A stretch of DNA of 64,000 nucleotides, from the NCBI RefSeq assembly GCF_003044185.1, contig NZ_PYYB01000003.1, positions 62,001 to 126,000 on the forward strand. Reading direction: 5' to 3'. Origin of the DNA: Paraconexibacter algicola. GTDB lineage: Bacteria > Actinomycetota > Thermoleophilia > Solirubrobacterales > Solirubrobacteraceae. Below the pieces are notes generated by a model. The model worked only from the letters and a program-made list of their open reading frames with translations. It searched no databases and was not told where the DNA came from. Each line of letters opens with the position of its first letter. Position 1 is the first letter of the stretch. The position numbers were made by a program, and so were the translations under genes. Below are positions 43,721 through 51,606 of the stretch, piece by piece.

Positions 43721-44482
43721 TTACCCGCCGACGACGACCTGACGCTTGACGGTGGTCACGACACGCGATCCCTGGGTGAGACGGACGGTCAGCGTGTACT
43801 TGCCCCGCGCGAGGCCGCGCGTGGTGGTGAGCGGGACGTCGACGGCGTAGCCGGGAAGCACCCGGACGGCCTGGATCGAGCCCGCGCGGCTTCCGGCGGC
43901 GTTCGTGAGCCGGAAGTCCCCGGTGACGGGGGTCGCGGTGTTGCCGGCGTTGCGGACCGCGAGCTGCAGCTGGCGCGAGCGGACGGCGACCTGCCCGCCC
44001 TGGAGCGCAAGGCGACGACGGGTCGCGGAGGGGTTGAGGCGCAGGGCGCCGATCAGCCGGTAGCTGACCTTCACCTGGCCCTTCTTCTGCCCCCGCGGCG
44101 TGGCGACGAACTCGACGTTGCCGTAGAGCGACCCCGCGGTCGGGACCTTGCTGAGGTCGACGCGGACCGTGCGCGAGCTCCGTGCGGGCATCGCGAAGGT
44201 CCGGGTGGAGAGCTTGATGCCGGAGAGCGTCCGGCGACGGTCGGGCGTCACTGCCCCTGTGCGGGCCTGCAGCCAGGGACGCGCCGCGACGCGGACGTCC
44301 ACGGTCCGGCTGAGACCGTTGGTGATCGTGATCTGCCCCACGCGACCGCTGGTCGCCTGGCGCTCGATGACCGAAGGAGAGAGCGTCAATCCGGACGCCG
44401 CCCCCGCGTCCTGCCGCCCGAGAGCGAGCGGCAGGACGAAGGCGACGCCGGCGAGCCCGGTGAGGAGCTGCCGGCGATGCAT
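43721..44482 (-). CDS. Exported two-domain Ig-like protein, chaperone-like
   Basis: A 253-residue exported protein. Its N-terminus HRRQLLTGLAGVAFVLPLALG has a twin-Arg-like start and a hydrophobic core. Domain 1 (about 30-150) opens LTLSPSVIERQATSGRVGQITITNGLSRTVDVRV and has FAMPARSSRTVRVDLSKVP; domain 2 (about 150-253) has LQLAVRNAGNTATPVTGDF. The order of two beta-sandwiches, with a Pro-S/T strand, a TNGL turn and a PA-R-S-R-TV strand, recalls PapD-type periplasmic chaperones and the DUF916 proteins of WxL operons. The ATG overlaps the TAA of the upstream gene by one base. The family call is tentative. Confidence 0.6.
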   Translation of the reverse strand: MHRRQLLTGLAGVAFVLPLALGRQDAGAASGLTLSPSVIERQATSGRVGQITITNGLSRTVDVRVAARPWLQARTGAVTPDRRRTLSGIKLSTRTFAMPARSSRTVRVDLSKVPTAGSLYGNVEFVATPRGQKKGQVKVSYRLIGALRLNPSATRRRLALQGGQVAVRSRQLQLAVRNAGNTATPVTGDFRLTNAAGSRAGSIQAVRVLPGYAVDVPLTTTRGLARGKYTLTVRLTQGSRVVTTVKRQVVVGG

Positions 44483-45363
44483 TACGGCGTGCTCGTCGAG
44501 AGCGTGAACAGGACCGGCATCGCGTACTGGCCGGTGCGGATCGGCTCGTTCGGGACGATCGTCTGGGTGAACGTCACGCCGACCGACTTGTTGGTGACCG
44601 GGTCGTTGATCGACGCGATCTGGACCGGCGGGTCCGACTGCATCGACGCGTTGGTCACCGTGCCGGTGATCGTCGAGTCGACCGAGGTCGAGCTGATCGC
44701 AAGCGGGGTGTTGAGCTTGTACGGGCCCGTCGCCGCGCTGTTCTTCAGGAAGCCGCGGAACGCGTTGCCCGCGGGGCTGCCCGCGTCCTCAGCGGTCAGG
44801 AACGCCTGGTCGGCGGTCGAGACGATGTTGAGCGAGAGACCACCCGAGTACAGCTCGTTGGCCGAGCTGGTGTTCGGGCGGAACGCGCCGAAGCCCGAGT
44901 TCGTCAGGACGGTCGTGGCGCTGCCCGCGGACGGGGTGAGCGTGAGGACCGGCGCGACGTTGCCGACGACCGTGGTGGTCGCGGTGGTGCTCGTGCGGAC
45001 GTCGTAGTTCACGACGAACGTGGACTGCGGGATGGTGGTCCCGTAGGACAGGATGATCGTGTGCGACCCGACGGAGCCGATGCCGGTCCCGTTGGTGGGC
45101 ACGGCGATCGGGCTGGCGCCCTGCGGCACGCCGTCGATCGTGATCGACGCGTTGGTGCCGGTGAACTCGATCGAGCCCGCCGTGCCCTGGTTGACCAGGA
45201 AGTAGTCGTTGGTGCTCGGAGCATCCGTGACGTTCTTCAGCGTCACCGACGTGCCACTGGTGGGCGAGAACACGACATCGGCAGCGTTCGCAGCGGGCGC
45301 GAAAGAGCCCACGGCAACGAGTGCCGTCGCCGCGACGAACGCGCGGCGGAGATGAGACTTCAT
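44482..45363 (-). CDS. Exported A-type Ig-like surface protein, first gene of the operon
   Basis: A 293-residue exported protein with signal peptide at about 1-27 (PAANA). The mature chain is low in charge and rich in Thr, Ser, Gly and Asn, typical of surface beta proteins. It has SITIDGVPQG, a GSHTIILSYG strand, SGGLSLNIVSTADQ, a GFLKNSAATGPYKLNTPLAI segment, and ends FTQTIVPNEPIRTGQYAMPV. It shares this plan with the C-terminal half of the protein at 39593-41020. The start has a clear GAGAGGA Shine-Dalgarno, and its TAA stop is unusual for this genome. It is translationally coupled to the chaperone-like gene. Confidence 0.75.
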   Translation of the reverse strand: MKSHLRRAFVAATALVAVGSFAPAANAADVVFSPTSGTSVTLKNVTDAPSTNDYFLVNQGTAGSIEFTGTNASITIDGVPQGASPIAVPTNGTGIGSVGSHTIILSYGTTIPQSTFVVNYDVRTSTTATTTVVGNVAPVLTLTPSAGSATTVLTNSGFGAFRPNTSSANELYSGGLSLNIVSTADQAFLTAEDAGSPAGNAFRGFLKNSAATGPYKLNTPLAISSTSVDSTITGTVTNASMQSDPPVQIASINDPVTNKSVGVTFTQTIVPNEPIRTGQYAMPVLFTLSTSTP

Positions 45364-45523
45364 GAGATTCCTCTCGTCGGACCCTCCGGGCTGCGCCGAT
45401 GTCGATGCACGCGGATTGCTGACCCGTGCACCTGACTTCCGTCCCCCGCCCCCGGCTGACCTATGGATGTTTGGACCTCCGGTCCGGGCCGCTCATCCTC
45501 GCGGTCCGAAACTGGAGATCCGG

Positions 45524-45553
45524 GTTATAGCGACTCGCGCCGACGTTCCACAA
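45524..45553 (-). promoter_or_regulatory. Promoter of the secreted-protein operon
   Basis: A -35 TTGTGG (45548-45553) and a -10 TATAAC (45524-45529) with an 18-base spacer on the minus strand. The -10 is close to consensus. It would give a leader of about 155 bases before the start at 45363. Confidence 0.5.
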
Positions 45554-45575
45554 GTCCCGGTGGATTCCCTGCACG

Positions 45576-45602
45576 AAAACCTGGTCCGTCGGACGGGCCA
45601 GG
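45576..45602 (-). terminator. Terminator with T-run downstream of gcvPB
   Basis: A 10-bp stem with one G-U pair (arms 45593-45602 and 45580-45589, 3-base loop), followed on the minus strand by TTTT (45579-45576). It is the only hairpin in the window with a real T-run. It is the second of two tandem hairpins after the gcv operon. Confidence 0.65.
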
Positions 45603-45705
45603 TGTCTCGTATCGGACGCGCGGCGGGGGAATCGCACGTCCTGCGCGGGACGAATGACGCTCATGCACCGTGTCCCACCCCACACAACGACGTGATCCAC
45701 AACGA

Positions 45706-45731
45706 CCTCGACCGCCATTCGGCGGTCGAGG
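45706..45731 (-). terminator. Hairpin terminator directly after gcvPB
   Basis: A perfect 11-bp stem (CCTCGACCGCC and its complement) with an ATTC loop, 48 bases past the gcvPB stop. It is followed by TCGTTGTGG on the minus strand. Confidence 0.65.
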
Positions 45732-45778
45732 ACTACGTCATATGTCGTGCGTACTTCTGCGCGCGCGAACGCGCCAGG

Positions 45779-47404
45779 TCAGGCCGGCAGCGGCTGCCGG
45801 ATCACCGGCTGCTTCGCCGCGGCGGCCTCGTCCAGGCGGCGGACGGGCGTCGTGTACGGCGCGTTCTGCGCGATCGAGGGGTCCTCCTGCGCCTCGCGCA
45901 GGATCGCGACGACCGCGTCGGCGAACGCGTCGAGCGTCTCCTTGGTCTCCGTCTCGGTCGGCTCGATCATCAGCGCCTCGTCGACCAGCAGCGGGAAGTA
46001 CACCGTCGGCGGGTGGAATCCGTGGTCCAGCAGCCGCTTGGCGAGATCGAGCGTCTTGATCCCGAGCTCCTTCTTCATCGGCGCGCCCGACAGGACGAAC
46101 TCGTGCATGCAGCGCTCGCCGAAGCCGAGCGGGAGGTACTCCCTGACGCCCTCGGCCTGCAGGCGGGCCAGCAGGTAGTTCGCGTTCAGCACCGCGGTCT
46201 GCGACGCCTCCTTCAGCCCCTCCCCGCCCAGCGAGCAGATGTAGGAGTAGGAGCGCACGAAGCAGCCGTAGTTGCCCTGGAAGCCGCGCAGCCGCCCGAT
46301 CGACTTCGCGCCGGGCGCCCCCTCGGGCAGGCCCTCGGCGACGAGGTCGAAGACCGGGCCGTCCGCGCTGTCGGTGCGACGGATCACCGGCGTGGGCAGG
46401 TACGGCGCGATCCGGTCGCTCACCGCGATCGGGCCGGAGCCGGGGCCGCCCCCGCCGTGCGGCTGCGTGAACGACTTGTGCAGGTTGTAGTGGACGATGT
46501 CGAAGCCCATGTCGCCCGGGCGCGACACGCCCATGACCGCGTTGAGGTTCGCGCCGTCGTAGTAGAGCGTCGCCCCGACCTCGTGGACGATCCGCGAGAT
46601 CTCCTCGATGTTCGGGTCGAAGATCCCCAGCGTGTTGGGGTTCGTGAGCATCAGGCATGCGACGTCGCCGTCGGCCTTCGCGCGCAGGTCGTCGAGATCG
46701 ACGCCGCCGTCGGCGTTGGTGCCGACCTTCACGACGGTGTAGCCCGCCATCGTCACGGTGGCCGGGTTGGTGCCGTGCGCGGTGTCCGGGGTCAGGACCT
46801 TCGTGCGGACCTCGCCGCGGTCCTCGTGGTAGGCGCGCGTGACGAGCAGGCCGGCGAGCTCCCCGTGCGAGCCGGCGGACGGCTGCAGGCAGACGTGCGG
46901 CAGACCGGCGACCTCCCCGAGCGCGCGCTCGAGGTTGTACATCAGCTCCAGCGCGCCCTGCGAGCGCGACGGGTGCTGCAGCGGGTGCAGCCGCGCGTGG
47001 CCGGGCAGGCCCGCGACGCGCTCGTGCAGCCGCGGGTTGTGCTTCATCGTGCACGAGCCGAGCGGGTAGAAGCCCGAGTCGAGGTCGAAGTTGCGGCGGC
47101 TGATGCGCACGTAGTGGCGCACGAGCTCCGGCTCGGACACCTCGGGCAGCCGCGGCGGCGCCATGCGGCGCAGGCCCGCGGGCAGGAGCTGCTGCGGGTC
47201 GACCTGCGGCACGTCGAGCTCCGGGCACGTGAACGCCCGGCGGCCGGGCGCGCCCTTCTCGAAGATCGTGACGACGCGGTCGCGCTGCATCGGCGTCTCC
47301 GCCGTGGGGACGGACGGCGCCGCGGGCGACGCGGTGCCCGCGTCGGTGCCGAGCTCGCCGTCGGCGAACTGGCTGGCGGTCTGGGCGGACGGCAGCTCGC
47401 TCAT
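45779..47404 (-). CDS. gcvPB: Glycine dehydrogenase (decarboxylating) subunit 2
   Basis: Subunit 2 of the P protein of the glycine cleavage system, carrying the PLP lysine in HYNLHKSFTQPHGGGGPG. Other conserved stretches are GFYPLGSCTMKHNPR, CLQPSAGSHGELAGLL, TPDTAHGTNPATV and YDGANLNAVMG. The length of 541 is about 50 more than usual because of an Ala/Ser/Thr-rich N-terminal stretch before FEKGAPGRRAFTCPELD. The ATG at 47404 overlaps the gcvPA stop by four bases. P protein releases CO2 from glycine and hands the methylamine to lipoyl-GcvH. Confidence 0.96.
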   Translation of the reverse strand: MSELPSAQTASQFADGELGTDAGTASPAAPSVPTAETPMQRDRVVTIFEKGAPGRRAFTCPELDVPQVDPQQLLPAGLRRMAPPRLPEVSEPELVRHYVRISRRNFDLDSGFYPLGSCTMKHNPRLHERVAGLPGHARLHPLQHPSRSQGALELMYNLERALGEVAGLPHVCLQPSAGSHGELAGLLVTRAYHEDRGEVRTKVLTPDTAHGTNPATVTMAGYTVVKVGTNADGGVDLDDLRAKADGDVACLMLTNPNTLGIFDPNIEEISRIVHEVGATLYYDGANLNAVMGVSRPGDMGFDIVHYNLHKSFTQPHGGGGPGSGPIAVSDRIAPYLPTPVIRRTDSADGPVFDLVAEGLPEGAPGAKSIGRLRGFQGNYGCFVRSYSYICSLGGEGLKEASQTAVLNANYLLARLQAEGVREYLPLGFGERCMHEFVLSGAPMKKELGIKTLDLAKRLLDHGFHPPTVYFPLLVDEALMIEPTETETKETLDAFADAVVAILREAQEDPSIAQNAPYTTPVRRLDEAAAAKQPVIRQPLPA

Positions 47405-48801
47405 GCCGGGACCTCCGTGCTCGTCGTGGCGGTGGCTCGCTCGGCCGCCACGGCCTCCGCGAGGACCTCGGCGAGACGGTCGACCTGCTCGCGCGTGCGC
47501 TGCTCGGTCAGGGCGACGAGCAGGCCCGTCGGGTGCCCGCCCTCGTCGCGGCCGAGCGGGTAGCCGGGGTTGTAGCCCGCGGCGCAGCAGCGCGACACGA
47601 CCCGCTCGACGCCCGCGAGGCCGTCGACGTCGAGGTCCAGCGCGAACTCGCGCACGACCGGCTGGTCGTGCAGCGTCGAGACGCCGTCGACCGCGGCGAG
47701 CGTCGTGCGCGCGTAGTGCGTGCGCTGCAGCAGCAGCTCGCCGAGCTCGACGATCCCCTGCCGGCCGAGCCAGCTCAGGTACACGACGCCGCCCAGGGCG
47801 TTGAGCGCCTGCGAGGTGCAGATGTTCGACGTCGCCTTCTCGCGGCGGATGTGCTGCTCGCGCGTCTGGAGCGTCAGCACGAAGCCGCGGCGGCCGTCGA
47901 CGTCCTTCGTCTCGCCGGCGATGCGGCCGGGCATGCGGCGCAGGTAGGCCTCGGTGGCGCAGAAGAAGCCGAACGACGGGCCGCCGAAGTCGAGGCGGTT
48001 GCCGAGTGCCTGGCCCTCGCCGACCGCGACGTCGACGCCGCACTCGCCGGGCGGGGCGAGGATGCCGAGCGTGATCGGGTCGTACTGCCCGACGACGACC
48101 GCGGGCGAGTTCTTCGCCGCGTCGGCCAGCGCCTTGGCGTCCTCGACCGCGCCGAGGAAGTTCGGGTTCTGGAAGAACACGGCGCTCGTGTCCTCGTCGA
48201 TCGCGGCGGCCCACGCCTGCGGGTCGGTGACGCCGTCCTTCAGCGGCACGTCGACGACCTCGATCCCGTAGCCGACGGCGAGCGTGCGCAGCGTCTGCGC
48301 GGAGTGCGGGTGCAGCCCGGCGCTGACGACGAAGCGGCCCTTGCCGTTGGCGAGCTTCGCCAGGTAGCCGGCGGCCGCGACCGCGGACGGCCCCTCGTAG
48401 ACCGACGCGTTGGAGACCGGCAGGCCGGTCAGCTCGGTCATCGCGGTCTGGTACTCGAACATCACCTGCAGGCCGCCCTGGCTGATCTCCGGCTGGTAGG
48501 GCGTGTACGGCGTGAGGAACTCCGAGCGGCTCATCAGCATGTCGATGAGCGCCGGCACGTAGTGGTCGTACATGCCCGCCCCGAGGAACGTGACCTCGTC
48601 CTCGGCGGAGACGTTCTTGCGGGCGAGCTCGAGCAGGTGCGCGTACACGTCCTGCTCGGGCAGGCCCGCAGGGAGGTCCAGGCCGCCGTCCAGGCGCACC
48701 CCTTCCGGGATGCCGGCGAAGAGCTCGTCGATCGAGCCCACGCCGATCGCCGCGAGCATCTCGCGGAGGTCGTCGGGGGTGGTGCTGATGTAGCTGCTCA
48801 C
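47401..48801 (-). CDS. gcvPA: Glycine dehydrogenase (decarboxylating) subunit 1
   Basis: Subunit 1 of the split P protein, 466 residues: YISTTPDDLREMLAAIGV at the start, LGAGMYDHYVPALIDMLMSR, TPYQPEISQGGLQVMFEYQ and TSNICTSQALNAL. Its GTG start has a GAGGGACAG Shine-Dalgarno. High-GC actinobacteria often have one fused GcvP, whereas the split form is more usual in Firmicutes and deep branches. It lies between gcvH (31-base gap) and gcvPB (overlap). Confidence 0.96.
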   Translation of the reverse strand: MSSYISTTPDDLREMLAAIGVGSIDELFAGIPEGVRLDGGLDLPAGLPEQDVYAHLLELARKNVSAEDEVTFLGAGMYDHYVPALIDMLMSRSEFLTPYTPYQPEISQGGLQVMFEYQTAMTELTGLPVSNASVYEGPSAVAAAGYLAKLANGKGRFVVSAGLHPHSAQTLRTLAVGYGIEVVDVPLKDGVTDPQAWAAAIDEDTSAVFFQNPNFLGAVEDAKALADAAKNSPAVVVGQYDPITLGILAPPGECGVDVAVGEGQALGNRLDFGGPSFGFFCATEAYLRRMPGRIAGETKDVDGRRGFVLTLQTREQHIRREKATSNICTSQALNALGGVVYLSWLGRQGIVELGELLLQRTHYARTTLAAVDGVSTLHDQPVVREFALDLDVDGLAGVERVVSRCCAAGYNPGYPLGRDEGGHPTGLLVALTEQRTREQVDRLAEVLAEAVAAERATATTSTEVPA

Positions 48802-48832
48802 AGGCGGTCTGTCCCTCGGGTGCGTCGGGTTC

Positions 48833-49219
48833 TCAGGAGAGCGTCGCGACGTAGGCGTCGCGGTCCAGCAGGGCGTCCTTCTCGGCGGGGTCGGAGAGGC
48901 GGACCTTCACCATCCACCCGGCGCCGTACGGGTCCTCGTTGACCGCCTCGGGCGTGTCGCCGAGCGCCTCGTTGACCTCGACGACCTCGCCGCTCAGCGG
49001 GGCGATGACGTCGGAGACGGCCTTCACGGACTCCACCTCGGTGTACGGCTCACCGGCCGTCACGGTGCTTCCGACCGCGGGCGCCTCGAAGAAGACGACC
49101 TCGCCGAGGGCGTCCTGGGCGAACCAGGTGATGCCGAAGGTGGCGACGTCCCCGTCGATCTGGGCCCAGTCGTGCTCGGGGTGGTACAGCAGGCCCTCGG
49201 GGTAGCTCGCGTCGGCCAT
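48833..49219 (-). CDS. gcvH: Glycine cleavage system H protein
   Basis: GcvH shuttles the aminomethyl group between P, T and L proteins on its lipoyl arm. In 128 residues it shows LLYHPEHDWAQIDGDVATFGI, FFEAPAVGSTV and the lipoylation site EVESVKAVSDV (Lys66). A good Shine-Dalgarno (GAGGAGAG) precedes the ATG. The gap of 49 bases to gcvT holds no clear signal. The L protein (lpd) is not in the window. Confidence 0.96.
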   Translation of the reverse strand: MADASYPEGLLYHPEHDWAQIDGDVATFGITWFAQDALGEVVFFEAPAVGSTVTAGEPYTEVESVKAVSDVIAPLSGEVVEVNEALGDTPEAVNEDPYGAGWMVKVRLSDPAEKDALLDRDAYVATLS

Positions 49220-49268
49220 GGTGGTGGTCTCTCTCCTCGTGTGTGGCGGGTCGGTGCGGCTGCGGAGG

Positions 49269-50357
49269 CTACGCGGCCGGTCGGGCGTACAGGGGCTTGG
49301 CGGACACGACGGCCTGCCGGGTCCGGCCGCGGACGTCGATCTCCAGCGCGGTGCCGACCTCGGCGAGGCCGGCGGGCACGTAGGCCATGCCGACGCCGAC
49401 CTCCAGCGAGGGCGACATCGTGCCGCTGGTGACCTCTCCCCCGCCGAGCACCGGGTTGCCCTGGCGGGCGATGCCCCGGTCGGTGATCGTGAACGCGACG
49501 AGCCGCTCGGCGGGACCCTCGGCGCGGACGCGCGCGACCGCCTCGGCGCCGATGAAGCCGGTCTCCTCCTTGCAGGCCCAGCCCAGGCCGGCCTCGATCG
49601 GCCCGCGCTCCTCCATGAGGTCGTTGCCGTAGAGGTGGAAGCAGACCTCCAGGCGCAGCGTGTCGCGGGCCGCGAGCCCGGCGGGCACGGCGCCGCGTCG
49701 CACGACCTGGTCCCACACGTCGGCGACGACCTCGGGGGCGCAGAGGATCTCGACCCCGTCCTCCCCGGTGTAGCCGGTGCCGCAGACGAGCGCGTGGTGG
49801 CCGGCCAGGCGCGCCGAGCCCGCGGTCATCCGGGACGGCAGCGGGCCGTCGGCGACCGCCTGCACGATCTCGCGCGCGAGCGGGCCCTGCACGGCGATCA
49901 TCGCGTGCTGGTCGGCCTGGTCCTCGACGGCGACGTCGGGGAACTCGCGGGCCTGCTCCTGGAACCACGCGAGGTCCTTCTCGTGGTTCGCGGCGTTGGT
50001 GACCGTCAGGTAGGTGTCGGGCGCCAGCCGGTAGGTGAAGAGGTCGTCCAGGACGCCGCCGTCCTCCTTGCACAAGAGGCTGTACTGGGCGCCGCCGACC
50101 GCGATCTTCTCGACGTCGTTGGAGAGCACGCGCTGCAGGAACGCGAGCGCCTGCGGACCGGAGGTCTTGATCTGCCCCATGTGGGAGACGTCGAACACCC
50201 CGGCGGCGGTCCGCACCGCGTGGTGCTCCTCCTTGATCCCGGCGTACTGCACCGGCATCTCCCAGCCCGCGAACGGGACGATCTTCGCCCCCGCGGCGAC
50301 GTGGGTCTCGTAGAGCGGGGTGCGCCTGAGGGTCTGCGCCTGGGTCACCCGCTCCAC
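49269..50357 (-). CDS. gcvT: Aminomethyltransferase (glycine cleavage T protein)
   Basis: GcvT transfers the methylene unit from GcvH to tetrahydrofolate and releases ammonia. The 362-residue protein has [31 protein letters not shown] at the N-terminus (residues 10-40 region), [21 protein letters not shown] and a C-terminal beta barrel with [16 protein letters not shown]. The GTG at 50357 is the longest start. The GTG at 50348 fits better with a TACCGT box 7 bases upstream and would remove three residues. No glycine riboswitch fits in the 91 bases upstream. Confidence 0.95.
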   Translation of the reverse strand: MERVTQAQTLRRTPLYETHVAAGAKIVPFAGWEMPVQYAGIKEEHHAVRTAAGVFDVSHMGQIKTSGPQALAFLQRVLSNDVEKIAVGGAQYSLLCKEDGGVLDDLFTYRLAPDTYLTVTNAANHEKDLAWFQEQAREFPDVAVEDQADQHAMIAVQGPLAREIVQAVADGPLPSRMTAGSARLAGHHALVCGTGYTGEDGVEILCAPEVVADVWDQVVRRGAVPAGLAARDTLRLEVCFHLYGNDLMEERGPIEAGLGWACKEETGFIGAEAVARVRAEGPAERLVAFTITDRGIARQGNPVLGGGEVTSGTMSPSLEVGVGMAYVPAGLAEVGTALEIDVRGRTRQAVVSAKPLYARPAA

Positions 50358-50361
50358 GGTA
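50356..50361 (-). promoter_or_regulatory. TACCGT -10 box upstream of gcvT
   Basis: TACCGT ends 7 bases before the second GTG (50348) of gcvT and overlaps the first. A TCGACA hexamer (50383-50388) lies 21 bases upstream, a long spacer. It is a candidate leaderless promoter, weaker than the ftsZ one. Confidence 0.35.
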
Positions 50362-50407
50362 TCGGAGAGCGCCTCGACGGCTTGTCGAGCGGGCGCCGCC
50401 GCGCGGT

Positions 50408-50437
50408 CCGGGGGGCGCCCTCGTGGCGCGCCCCCGG
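50408..50437 (-). terminator. Terminator of the division cluster after ftsZ
   Basis: A GC-rich stem of about 12 bp with one bulged G and a 5-base CTCGT loop, starting 11 bases past the ftsZ stop. No T-run. It lies between ftsZ and gcvT. Confidence 0.6.
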
Positions 50438-50448
50438 TCGGGCGGTGG

Positions 50449-51534
50449 CTAGCGCAGGAACGGCGGGATGTCGATGTCGTCGTCGCTGATCTCCAGCGAC
50501 GAGCGCTCGACGCGCGGCGAGCGGTCCTTCGTGGTGCGCTCGGCGCGCTTGGAGGTCTCCTCGCGCGCGGTGCGCGGGCGGGCGCGGCCGTGGTCGAAGC
50601 CGGTGGCGATGACGGTCACGCGGACCTCGTCGCCCATGCGCTCGTCGATGACGGAGCCGAAGATGATGTTCGCGTTGGGGTCGGCGGCGCCCTGGACGAT
50701 CTCGGCGGCCTCGTTGACCTCGAAGAGGCCGAGCTCGTGCCCACCGGTGATGTTCAGCAGGATGCCGGTGGCGCCCTCGACGCTGTCCTCGAGCAGCGGG
50801 CTGGAGATCGCCGCCTTCGCGGCGTCGCCGGCGCGGTTCTCGCCGCCGGAGGTGCCGATGCCCATGAGCGCGGACCCGGCGTCGGCCATGATCGTGCGGA
50901 CGTCGGCGAAGTCGAGGTTGATGAGACCGGGGATCGTGATCAGGTCGGTGATGCCCTGGACGCCCTGGCGCAGCACGTTGTCGGCCTCGCGGAACGCCTC
51001 GATGATCGTCGTGCGGCGCTCGACGATGCCGAGCAGCTTCTCGTTCGGGATGACGATGAGCGTGTCGACGACCTCGCGCAGGCGGGCGATGCCCTCCTCC
51101 GCCTGGCGCATCCGCTGGGAGCCCTCGAAGGAGAACGGCTTGGTGACGACGCCGACGGTGAGCGCACCGATCTCGTTCTTGGCGATCTCGGCGATGACGG
51201 GCGCGGCGCCGGTGCCGGTGCCGCCGCCCTCGCCCGCGGTGACGAAGACCATGTCGGCGCCCTTCAGCGCCTCCTTGATGTCGTCGCGCGACTCGGCCGC
51301 GGCGCCGAAGCCCACGTCGGGGTTGGCGCCGGCGCCCAGGCCCCGGGTCAGGTCGTGCCCGATGTTGAGCTTGATGTCGGCGTCGCACATCTGCAGCGCC
51401 TGCGCGTCCGTGTTGGCCGCGATGAACTCGACGCCACGAAGGCCCGCGTCGACCATGCGGTTGACCGCGTTGGTCCCACCACCGCCGACGCCGACGACCT
51501 TGATGACCGCGAGATAGCTGCCGCTGCTGTCCAT
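50449..51534 (-). CDS. ftsZ: Cell division protein FtsZ
   Basis: FtsZ is the tubulin-like GTPase that forms the division ring. In 361 residues it has [27 protein letters not shown], the tubulin signature [17 protein letters not shown] and [12 protein letters not shown] short Arg/Glu-rich linker follows, then the C-terminal peptide [11 protein letters not shown], which binds membrane partners. The ATG at 51534 is chosen because the conserved fold starts 10 residues in. It is last in the dcw cluster, with a good promoter of its own. No ftsA is present, as expected for actinobacteria, and sepF is not adjacent. Confidence 0.97.
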   Translation of the reverse strand: MDSSGSYLAVIKVVGVGGGGTNAVNRMVDAGLRGVEFIAANTDAQALQMCDADIKLNIGHDLTRGLGAGANPDVGFGAAAESRDDIKEALKGADMVFVTAGEGGGTGTGAAPVIAEIAKNEIGALTVGVVTKPFSFEGSQRMRQAEEGIARLREVVDTLIVIPNEKLLGIVERRTTIIEAFREADNVLRQGVQGITDLITIPGLINLDFADVRTIMADAGSALMGIGTSGGENRAGDAAKAAISSPLLEDSVEGATGILLNITGGHELGLFEVNEAAEIVQGAADPNANIIFGSVIDERMGDEVRVTVIATGFDHGRARPRTAREETSKRAERTTKDRSPRVERSSLEISDDDIDIPPFLR

Positions 51535-51606
51535 GTAAGAAAATTCCGTCCGACTCTGGAGGGACACTTGAGAGTTTGGTGTTCTGTCCCCCGCTTGGGG
51601 GCACGC

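Larger units (their letters stand above)
45364..45778. other. 415-base intergenic region between gcvPB and the secreted-protein operon
   Basis: No convincing gene is seen; open frames here have atypical composition and no start signals. Read on the minus strand, it holds in order a perfect hairpin (45706-45731), a second hairpin with a T-run (45576-45602) and a TTGTGG/TATAAC promoter (45524-45553). A leader of about 155 bases with a small GGACC/GGTCC stem follows, then the Shine-Dalgarno before 45363. It is somewhat less GC-rich than its flanks. Confidence 0.6.

Noticed and set aside
38232-45363. Recently acquired genomic island
   Set aside because: GC content and codon use look close to the flanks, and there is no tRNA, integrase, direct repeat or transposase at either edge.
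45461-45718. An 85-codon open frame in the gap before the secreted-protein operon
   Set aside because: It crosses a terminator hairpin with T-run and the predicted promoter, has mixed composition and no ribosome-binding site.
50358-50448. Glycine riboswitch upstream of gcvT
   Set aside because: The 91-base gap is filled by the ftsZ terminator and a possible -10 box, with no room for the two glycine aptamers.
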